From Anaerolineae bacterium (GTDB lineage Bacteria > Chloroflexota > Anaerolineae > JAADDB01): a stretch of DNA of 5,911 nt. This document shows positions 1 through 4,781 of this stretch, in pieces. Below the pieces are notes generated by a model. The model saw nothing but the letters and a program-made list of their open reading frames with translations, did not search any database and was not told the origin of the DNA. Each line of letters starts with the position of its first letter. Within the stretch, counting starts at the first letter, position 1. The stretch is from assembly GCA_015489285.1 (NCBI GenBank), contig WGAA01000355.1:1-5911 (forward strand), read 5' to 3'. The translations under genes were made by a program, and so were the position numbers.

Positions 1-5
1 CCTTT

Positions 6-26
6 AGGCCGCTTCCAGCGGCCTTT
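6..26 (+). terminator. Terminator-like hairpin of an upstream gene
   Basis: A perfect 7-bp GC-rich stem (AGGCCGC at 6-12 with GCGGCCT at 18-24) closes a 5-nt loop and runs into TTTG. This is the form of an intrinsic terminator reading left to right, so it would end a plus-strand gene lying outside the window. The T tract is only three bases beyond the stem, so termination may be weak; the minus-strand reading has no T tract. No part of the upstream gene is visible. Confidence 0.5.
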
Positions 27-34
27 GTCCCGAT

Positions 35-60
35 GTAGCACGGGGGCTTCAGCCCCGTGC
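35..60 (+). repeat. REP-like hairpin with GTAG head
   Basis: GTAG at 35-38 leads into a strong imperfect palindrome: GCAC (38-41) pairs with GTGC (57-60), and GGGGC (43-47) pairs with GCCCC (52-56) around a TTCA loop, with one bulged G. A GTAG tetranucleotide followed by a GC-rich hairpin is the layout of bacterial REP elements. A second GTAG lies in inverted orientation on the minus strand at 91-88, so the 35-91 segment may be a BIME-like inverted pair. There is no T tract, so it does not look like a terminator. Membership in a genome-wide family is inferred from form only. Confidence 0.5.
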
Positions 61-66
61 GGAGAC

Positions 67-100
67 GGCGCGAAGCCAAGATTGTCCCTACAGCGCCAAC
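67..100 (+). repeat. Dispersed repeat core, copy A
   Basis: This 34-bp segment matches 2968-3001 at 27 of 34 positions without gaps, in the same orientation. Both begin GGCGCG, share TTGTCC in the middle and end AGCGCCAAC. The outer inverted arms GGCGC/GCGCC (67-71 and 93-97) are kept, while the inner stem seen in copy B is broken here. A run of 7-bp units starts 15 bp downstream, as it does 12 bp downstream of copy B. Confidence 0.65.
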
Positions 101-115
101 GTTCTTACCGGCACC

Positions 116-164
116 TGACGCATGACGTGTGACCCCTGACGCCTACCGTATCCCGCCTCCCATT
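116..164 (+). repeat. Degenerate 7-bp tandem repeat, seven units
   Basis: Seven consecutive 7-mers can be read in one register: TGACGCA, TGACGTG, TGACCCC, TGACGCC, TACCGTA, TCCCGCC and TCCCATT. The first four keep TGAC, and the array decays toward the right. The consensus TGACGYA is one base from the TCACGCA unit of the tract at 3014-3062, and both tracts span 49 bp. The right end runs into the candidate -35 hexamer of the stress protein gene. Function is unknown. Confidence 0.6.
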
Positions 165-191
165 GCCCACCCGCCCCTCTCCGGGTATACT
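163..191 (+). promoter_or_regulatory. Candidate sigma-70 type promoter for the stress protein
   Basis: TTGCCC (163-168) and TATACT (186-191) are separated by 17 bp, the preferred spacing for housekeeping sigma factors. The -10 differs from TATAAT at one position and the -35 shares TTG with the consensus. Transcription would start near 198, leaving a leader of about 20 nt that consists mainly of the ribosome binding site. Prediction from motif only. Confidence 0.4.
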
Positions 192-219
192 TCCTTATGG
201 GGACGAAAGGAGGCGCATC

Positions 220-663
220 ATGTACAAACGCATCCTCTGCACCTTGGACGGGTCCGAACTGGCAGAGCAAGCCATACCCCACGCGGAAGCCATCTGCCGC
301 GCCTTCCAGGGGGAACTCATCCTCCTCCGGGTCGTCGAACCCCCGATCATGCCCTTACTGCCCGAATTCGCCGGCGCGGAACTGAACATCCTCCCGGAAC
401 TGCACAAACAGGCCCGGGAATACATCGACCGGTGGGTTCAGGAACTCGCGGCACAAGGCTGTCGCGTGACGGGGGAAGTGGAAGAGGGGCTTCCGGCAGC
501 CACGATCACCGAATACGCGCGGGAACACGACATCGACCTCATCGTCATGGCCACCCACGGCCGCAGCGGCCTATCCCGCTGGGCCTTCGGCTCCGTGGCA
601 GACCGCGTCCTGCGTTCCGCGGGGCGCCCCGTCCTCCTCATCCGGGCCGAGAGGAAGGACTGA
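220..663 (+). CDS. Universal stress protein (UspA family), single domain
   Basis: This encodes a 147-residue protein of the usual single-domain UspA length. Such proteins are cytoplasmic, form dimers, often bind ATP and help cells survive stress or growth arrest. The N-terminus has the beta strand plus Asp typical of the fold (KRILCTLDGSE, Asp10). The C-terminal half has the nucleotide-binding loop ATHGRSG...GS (residues 111-125), which matches the family pattern G-2x-G-9x-G(S/T) except that the first Gly is Ala, a common variant. The sequence ends in the expected final strand RPVLLIR. ATP binding is therefore likely but not certain. The ATG at 220 is chosen because AAAGGAGG (206-213) lies 6 nt upstream; the in-frame TTG start at 163 has no such site. 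The gene appears to be transcribed alone from the promoter just upstream. It converges on the dgkA gene with 5 bp between stop codons. Confidence 0.93.
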   Translation: MYKRILCTLDGSELAEQAIPHAEAICRAFQGELILLRVVEPPIMPLLPEFAGAELNILPELHKQAREYIDRWVQELAAQGCRVTGEVEEGLPAATITEYAREHDIDLIVMATHGRSGLSRWAFGSVADRVLRSAGRPVLLIRAERKD

Positions 664-668
664 CGCCC

Positions 669-1058
669 TCAAGGGGGGGAACACCCACGGCACACGTGGA
701 AGAGGGCCAACAACCGGGGGCCGAAAACGAGGAGACCCACCGCGGCCGCGGTGAGTGCCGTGATCAGCACCCCGCCCGCGGCCGCGTCCTTCACCCGCAT
801 GATGTGCGGATCGAAATCGGGTTCCACCCGATCCGCCAGATCCTCCAGCGCGGAATTCAAACTCTCCGCGGCCAGGACCAGGCCCGCGGCCAGGAGGACC
901 AGGGCCCACTCCTCCCGGGTGATGCCCAGCGCCAGCCCGGCCGCGACCACCACGACCAGAACCACCAGGTGGATGCGTGCGTTGCGTTGCGTGCGCACCG
1001 TGTGCACAATACCCCGCCAGGCATAACGCACACTCTCGTGAAACCGAGGCCGCTCCAT
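669..1058 (-). CDS. dgkA: Diacylglycerol/undecaprenol kinase, DgkA family
   Basis: This encodes a 129-residue integral membrane kinase. In Gram-positive and related bacteria this family phosphorylates undecaprenol, recycling the carrier lipid for cell wall synthesis; in proteobacteria the substrate is diacylglycerol. Three hydrophobic segments are visible, at about residues 29-46, 51-66 and 94-113. The family signature is intact: Glu65, Asn68 and Glu72 in AESLNSALEDLAD, followed by the KDAAAGGVL motif (Lys90, Asp91) before the third helix. The start at 1058 is preferred over an in-frame ATG at 1097 because the longer form would overlap ybeY and adds 13 residues unlike the family. AGGGG at 1070-1066 sits 7 nt upstream, inside the end of ybeY, and only 4 nt separate the ybeY stop from this ATG, so translation is probably coupled. 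The ybeY-dgkA order is common in bacteria. Undecaprenol as substrate is inferred from the family type. Confidence 0.92.
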   Translation of the reverse strand: MERPRFHESVRYAWRGIVHTVRTQRNARIHLVVLVVVVAAGLALGITREEWALVLLAAGLVLAAESLNSALEDLADRVEPDFDPHIMRVKDAAAGGVLITALTAAAVGLLVFGPRLLALFHVCRGCSPP

Positions 1059-1062
1059 CACC

Positions 1063-1542
1063 TCACCCCTTGCGCCGCACCCCTCCCGGGCCCACATACG
1101 CCTTCCCCAGGATCTCCTCCTGGCGGGCCCACATGCGCGCCTCCTCCTCAGGCGTCTCGTGATCGTACCCCAAAAGGTGCAACACCCCGTGCACCGTCAA
1201 CAACCGCAACTCCTCCTGGACGGAATGGCCGTACGCCTGGGCCTGGTCCTGAGCCACGGGAAAGGCGATCACCACATCCCCCAGATAGGGTTCCGACTCC
1301 CCCGGGATGGGTTCTCCCTCCTGCATGGGGAAGGACAACACATCCGTCGTCGCGTCCACCCCGCGGTACGCGCGATTCAACTCCCGCACCCGGTCATCAT
1401 CGGTAATGACCAGCGTGAGCGCGGCGGACCGGAGGCCCTCCTTCGCCAGGGTACGACGCACGACCTCCTCCAGATCGGCCACATCCACCTTGTCCTGATA
1501 AGCCTCGTCGACCAAGACCTCCACCGAATACTCGTTCATCAT
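1063..1542 (-). CDS. ybeY: Endoribonuclease YbeY, rRNA maturation factor
   Basis: This encodes a 159-residue member of the UPF0054 family, close to the usual length of about 155. YbeY is a zinc-dependent single-strand RNase that acts in 16S rRNA 3'-end maturation and 70S ribosome quality control. The diagnostic motif is complete: HGVLHLLGYDH at residues 118-128, with zinc ligands His118, His122 and His128. The upstream family motif TDVLSFP is also present. Two ATG codons in tandem (1542 and 1539) both overlap the TGA of the amidase gene (1541-1539). Either can serve; 1542 gives a 4-nt ATGA overlap and is reported here. No strong ribosome binding site is visible, only a GGGA upstream, which fits re-initiation after the amidase stop. 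Its usual upstream neighbours (phoH and an HD-domain membrane protein) are absent and an amidase takes their place. Confidence 0.96.
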   Translation of the reverse strand: MMNEYSVEVLVDEAYQDKVDVADLEEVVRRTLAKEGLRSAALTLVITDDDRVRELNRAYRGVDATTDVLSFPMQEGEPIPGESEPYLGDVVIAFPVAQDQAQAYGHSVQEELRLLTVHGVLHLLGYDHETPEEEARMWARQEEILGKAYVGPGGVRRKG

Positions 1543-2855
1543 ATCGGTCCCAACGCCTGCGCGATCTCCTCGATCCACGTGAGCAGGGCCTCATCGGCCA
1601 TCCAGTGGGCCACACACTGCAACCCCAGGGGCAATCCGTTCGCGGCCCGGCCCGCGGGCACCGTGGCCGCGGGCAGTCCCATATACGTCCACGGCAAATT
1701 CATGATGGGATTCCCCGTGGACTCGATACCTTCGGGCGCGGGGCCCGGCGCCGCGGGCGTAATCCACAAGTCGATCCCCTCCCGGTCCATCAACCTCTCC
1801 ACCCGCTCGCGCTCGATCCGCTGTCCCTCTCGGGCGCGGGCCACCACCTCCGCGGGCACCTCCCGGCCCTCCCTGACCAGCGCCGCGGATCGGGGGCGAT
1901 ACAGGTGGCCGTACTCCCGGAACCACTCTGCGTGTTGCATGGCGAACTCCGCCGCGATCATCTGGCGGTGCAACCGGTTGATCTCCTCGATGTTCTCCAG
2001 GGCGGGGACACGACGCACCTCGTAGCCCGCCTTCTCCAAACGGCGGACCTGATCCTCGAACGCGGCCAATCCCTCCTCCGACGCCTGACTCAAGTACGGT
2101 CCCACAGGAACCCCCAGGACGGGCCGACGCGTTCGCGCCTGCGTCACCGCGTCCTCGCGCCATCCCTGACAGGCGACGGACGCGGCCAGCCGCATCCCCG
2201 GCACATCCTGCGTGAACAACCCCACATGGTCCGCGGACGGGGAGAAGTAGATGAGCCCCTCGGTGGGGATGCGGTTATAGGTGGGTTTATACCCCACGAT
2301 ACCGCAGAACGCGGCCGGCCGGATGACCGAACCGATGGTCTGGGTCCCGATGGCCAACTGGGCTATTCCCGCGGCCACGGCCGCCGCGGACCCGCTGCTG
2401 GACCCGCCCGGCGTGTGGGCCAGATTGTGAGGATTACGCGTCGGTCCGGGCTCGAAATACGCGAACTCCGTCGTCACCGTCTTGCCCAGCAACAACGTCC
2501 CCGCGTGGCGAAACGCCGTCACCACCGTCGCCTCGGGTCCGGCGAAGACCTCCGGGGGGAGCAGGGATCCCGCGCGTGTGGGGAGATCCCGGGTGCGGAA
2601 AATATCCTTCACCCCCAGGAGCACGCCGAACAGCGGGGGGCGCTCCTCGGGCTGGGGATACGCGTTCAACAGCGCGTTCCCCTCCCGGCGCAGGCGGTCG
2701 CATCGTCCCTCCTCCGGGACCAGCGCCTGGACGTGGGGTTCCACCTCCTCCACGCGGGTGCACATCTCCGAGAGATACGTGGGGAGATCCTGGCGGCCGG
2801 ACCGTAACGCCTCGGCCGTGGGGAAAAGGGGTGCCGGATGGACATAGCTACGCAT
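1539..2855 (-). CDS. Amidase-signature family hydrolase
   Basis: This encodes 438 residues, typical of the amidase signature family, which hydrolyses carboxamides, or transfers the ammonia when part of GatCAB. The Ser-cisSer-Lys catalytic triad is visible: Lys83 in GVKDIF, cis-Ser152 in the PGGSSSGSAAAV glycine/serine-rich stretch, and nucleophile Ser176 in GTQTIGSVIRPAAFCG. The 24-residue gap between the two serines matches characterised members such as FAAH. The C-terminal part also fits (NLPWTYMGLPAATVPAG, then LPLGLQ). The motif form GTQT-GSVIRPA differs from GatA (GSDTGGSIRQPA), so a stand-alone amidase is more likely than the Glu-tRNA amidotransferase subunit, and there is no gatB or gatC beside it. 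The substrate cannot be read from the sequence. No signal peptide is seen, so it is probably cytoplasmic. AGGAGG at 2867-2862 lies 6 nt before the ATG. It is the first gene of a unit with ybeY and dgkA and shares its stop codon region with ybeY. Confidence 0.92.
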   Translation of the reverse strand: MRSYVHPAPLFPTAEALRSGRQDLPTYLSEMCTRVEEVEPHVQALVPEEGRCDRLRREGNALLNAYPQPEERPPLFGVLLGVKDIFRTRDLPTRAGSLLPPEVFAGPEATVVTAFRHAGTLLLGKTVTTEFAYFEPGPTRNPHNLAHTPGGSSSGSAAAVAAGIAQLAIGTQTIGSVIRPAAFCGIVGYKPTYNRIPTEGLIYFSPSADHVGLFTQDVPGMRLAASVACQGWREDAVTQARTRRPVLGVPVGPYLSQASEEGLAAFEDQVRRLEKAGYEVRRVPALENIEEINRLHRQMIAAEFAMQHAEWFREYGHLYRPRSAALVREGREVPAEVVARAREGQRIERERVERLMDREGIDLWITPAAPGPAPEGIESTGNPIMNLPWTYMGLPAATVPAGRAANGLPLGLQCVAHWMADEALLTWIEEIAQALGPI

Positions 2856-2932
2856 GGGCTGCCTCCTAGAATTGGACTTTCCGCGCGCACTGAAGCCGGC
2901 CGGGAAAATGTGATTAGACGTCCTCGGACGCT

Positions 2933-2938
2933 ATAGTA
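2933..2938 (-). promoter_or_regulatory. Possible -10 element of the amidase-ybeY-dgkA unit
   Basis: Read on the minus strand, TACTAT lies about 80 bp before the amidase start and matches four of the six TATAAT positions (T1, A2, A5, T6). It falls inside the last unit of the 7-bp tandem repeat. No good -35 hexamer is found at 16-18 bp spacing; the best there is TTACTC, itself a repeat unit. Another promoter could lie further upstream, for example at the minus-strand TATAAT at 3186-3181, which also lacks a clear -35. Confidence 0.2.
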
Positions 2939-2963
2939 ACGAGTAACGGAGTAACGAGTAACT
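2935..2963 (+). repeat. Short tandem repeat AGTAACG, four units
   Basis: Four head-to-tail units are present: AGTAACG (2935), AGTAACGG (2942, one base longer), AGTAACG (2950) and AGTAACT (2957). On the minus strand the unit reads TTACTCG, which resembles the TTACGCA/TCACGCA unit of the tract at 3014-3062. The tract lies immediately left of repeat core copy B, so the core is framed by two 7-bp tracts that read away from it in opposite senses. Function is unknown. Confidence 0.75.
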
Positions 2964-2967
2964 CGCT

Positions 2968-3001
2968 GGCGCGCATACAAGGTTGTCCTTGTAGCGCCAA
3001 C
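2968..3001 (+). repeat. Dispersed repeat core, copy B (hairpin)
   Basis: This 34-bp copy aligns without gaps to 67-100 (27 identities). Here it can fold into a long hairpin: TGGCGC (2967-2972) pairs with GCGCCA (2994-2999), TACAAGG (2976-2982) pairs with CCTTGTA (2987-2993), with a TTGT loop and a 3-nt bulge on the left arm. No T tract follows on either side, so it is not an evident terminator. It is followed after 12 bp by a seven-unit 7-bp tandem repeat, the same layout as copy A. Confidence 0.65.
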
Positions 3002-3013
3002 CCACCCTCCAAA

Positions 3014-3062
<49 letters not shown>

Positions 3063-3391
3063 AACGCAGCCAAATTCTATCCGACCACGCCAACTTCGTT
3101 CCAGACGACCGCAGTCTGTGCAACGAGTTTACCAACGGTATCCTCTCCGCCCCGTGCGGGCTCGGATACCCCATCGCCCCATTATATCCCAGATCCGGGG
3201 GAGGAGGGGAATTCCGTCGCGCATCCGGGGCCGCTTTTTCCCATTTCCTCCCCCCTCGTGATAGACTTAACCCGAATCGAAGACAGGACATCCCGGCTCA
3301 TACCCCGCCCGACGGGGCAAACGTCCCTCGCGTCCCCTTCTCGGGCTCCGGTATGGGTCGGGACAAAGGGTCTGGGTTCGAGGGAGTCATC
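3063..3391 (+). other. thrC upstream region with nested stem-loop
   Basis: This 329-bp stretch has no credible gene. Its clearest structure is a nested hairpin at 3137-3170: GGTATCC (3137-3143) pairs with GGATACC (3164-3170), and inside it GCCC (3149-3152) pairs with GGGC (3158-3161) around CGTGC. A smaller hairpin is at 3102-3118 (CAGAC with GTCTG) and another at 3303-3317 (CCCCG with CGGGG). A T5 run at 3235-3239 is not preceded by a matching stem. No known riboswitch, T-box or threonine/isoleucine-rich leader peptide is recognised. The region probably contains the thrC promoter and 5' leader. Confidence 0.4.
3259..3267 (+). promoter_or_regulatory. Possible extended -10 promoter for thrC
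   Basis: TG-A-TAGACT at 3259-3267 has the extended -10 form (TG, one base, then a hexamer matching TATAAT at four of six positions: T1, A2, A5 and T6). The position where a -35 should lie (3239-3244) reads TCCCAT and is poor, which extended -10 promoters tolerate. Initiation here would leave a leader of about 118 nt before thrC and would exclude the nested hairpin at 3137-3170 from the transcript. Weak prediction. Confidence 0.25.
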
Positions 3392-4750
3392 ATGGCCTAT
3401 CGAGCGTGGTTCCGCTGTTTCCACGGATGCCCCGGCGAATACTCGGTATACGACGTCATCTACCGTTGTCCCCACTGTGGTGGACTGCTGGAAGTCGCGC
3501 ACGACGTGGACGCGCTCAAACATCGCAGCGCCGCGGCGTGGATGCGCCTCATGGAAGAGCGCGCGGGCACCACCCGCTGGCCCTACGGGTCCGGCGTATG
3601 GCGCTACAAGGAATGGGTCCTCCCCAACATCGACGACGCGAACATCGTGAGCATGTTCGAGGGCAACACGAACCTCTTCCAGGCCACCCGCCTGGGGGAA
3701 TACATCGGCGTGCCCGACCTGTGGGTCAAGCTCAGCGGCAACAGTCACACCGGCTCCTTCAAGGACCTGGGGATGACCGTCCTCGTCTCCGCGGTGCAAC
3801 AGATGCGCGCCATGGGCAAACCCGTCCGCGCGGTCGCTGCGGCCTCCACCGGGGACACCTCCGCGGCCCTGGCCGCGTACGCCGCGGCCGCGGGCATCCC
3901 CGCCATCGTCATCCTGCCCCAGGGCAAAGTCAGCCTGGGCCAGCTCATCCAACCCATCGCGCACGGCGCGCTCGTCCTCGCCCTGGACACCGACTTCGAC
4001 GGCTGCATGCGCGTCGTCCAGGAAATCACCCGGGACGAGACCATCTACCTGGCCAACTCCATGAACTCCCTGCGCATCGAGGGGCAGAAAACGGTCAGCA
4101 TCGAAATCGTCCAGCAATTCGACTGGGCCGTGCCCGACTGGATCATCATCCCCGTGGGGAACCTGGGGAACATCAGCGCCCTGGGCAAAGGACTCCTTCT
4201 CCTCAAAGAACTGGGCATCATCAACAAACTCCCCCGTCTTGTCGCAGCCCAGGCCGAACGGGCCAACCCCTTGTACCGGAGCTACCAGACCGGCTTCAAG
4301 GAAAAGATCACCCTCAAAGCCCAACCGACCCTGGCCTCGGCCATCCAGATCGGCAACCCCGTCTCCTACGACAAGGCCGTGTACACCCTCAAAGTCTTCG
4401 ACGGCATCGTGGAACAAGCAAGCGAGGACGAACTGGCCAACGCCGCGGCCCTGGCCGACCGCACGGGCATGTACACCTGTCCGCACACGGGCGTGGCCCT
4501 TGCCGTCCTCATGAAACTGGCCAAACGGGGCGTCATCACCCGGGACGACCGGGTCGTCGTCGTCTCCACGGCCCACGGGCTCAAGTTCACCCAATTCAAA
4601 GTAAAATACCACGAGAACACCCTGAAAGACGTCGTTGCTCGCTACGCCAACCCGCCCATCTACCTGCCCCCCGACGCCAACGTGGTGCGGGATACCATCT
4701 TACGGCAGCTGGACAAGGTCGAAACTCGCATGGCGAACCTTCAATTATGA
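3392..4750 (+). CDS. thrC: Threonine synthase, plant-like type
   Basis: This encodes a 452-residue PLP-dependent (fold type II) enzyme that converts O-phosphohomoserine to threonine and phosphate, the last step of threonine synthesis, in the cytoplasm. An N-terminal zinc-ribbon-like unit has Cys9, Cys13, Cys26 and Cys29 (CPHC followed by GGLLEV). The PLP-binding lysine is Lys124 in HTGSFKDLGMT. ASTGDTSAA (about 151-159) and the phosphate-binding GNLGN (256-260) follow in the expected order. Stretches such as the IDTDFDGCM-like, ANSMNSLR-EGQKT and STAHGLKFTQ motifs match what I recall of the plant enzyme, which is allosterically activated by S-adenosylmethionine; whether this protein responds to it cannot be told. 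The ATG at 3392 follows GAGGGAG (3380-3386) at 5 nt; an in-frame ATG at 3353 has no such site and adds 13 unlike residues. The next gene starts 31 bp downstream on the same strand, so the two probably form an operon. Confidence 0.96.
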   Translation: MAYRAWFRCFHGCPGEYSVYDVIYRCPHCGGLLEVAHDVDALKHRSAAAWMRLMEERAGTTRWPYGSGVWRYKEWVLPNIDDANIVSMFEGNTNLFQATRLGEYIGVPDLWVKLSGNSHTGSFKDLGMTVLVSAVQQMRAMGKPVRAVAAASTGDTSAALAAYAAAAGIPAIVILPQGKVSLGQLIQPIAHGALVLALDTDFDGCMRVVQEITRDETIYLANSMNSLRIEGQKTVSIEIVQQFDWAVPDWIIIPVGNLGNISALGKGLLLLKELGIINKLPRLVAAQAERANPLYRSYQTGFKEKITLKAQPTLASAIQIGNPVSYDKAVYTLKVFDGIVEQASEDELANAAALADRTGMYTCPHTGVALAVLMKLAKRGVITRDDRVVVVSTAHGLKFTQFKVKYHENTLKDVVARYANPPIYLPPDANVVRDTILRQLDKVETRMANLQL

Positions 4751-4781
4751 CCGGGAATTCAACCCTTACAGGAGGTCTCTC

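Noticed and set aside
129..1406. 425-codon plus-strand open frame across the stress protein and the minus-strand genes
   Set aside because: It runs out of frame through usp and antisense through dgkA and ybeY, is Pro/Arg/His-rich low-complexity, lacks a ribosome binding site and has no family motif. Long stop-free frames of this kind are expected at this GC content.
1605..2807. 400-codon plus-strand open frame antisense to the amidase
   Set aside because: Its composition is Arg/Gly/His-rich, with no recognisable domain and no start signal. The minus-strand amidase has full catalytic motifs and explains the region.
3228..3241. Intrinsic terminator ending in the T5 run
   Set aside because: The bases before the T run have no complementary upstream arm; the repeated CCGGGG at 3195-3200 and 3227-3232 is direct, not inverted.
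3371..3390. tRNA T-arm-like GGGTTCGAGG just before thrC
   Set aside because: No acceptor stem, D arm or anticodon arm can be placed around it, and it overlaps the thrC ribosome binding site.
3258..3650. Open frame starting with GTG at 3258, considered as a leader peptide for thrC
   Set aside because: It has no ribosome binding site, is not enriched in Thr or Ile codons and continues far into thrC out of frame.
3182..4612. 476-codon minus-strand open frame antisense to thrC
   Set aside because: It is rich in Asp, Gly, Val and His, as expected from the complement of C-ending codons, and has no motifs. thrC on the other strand is unambiguous.
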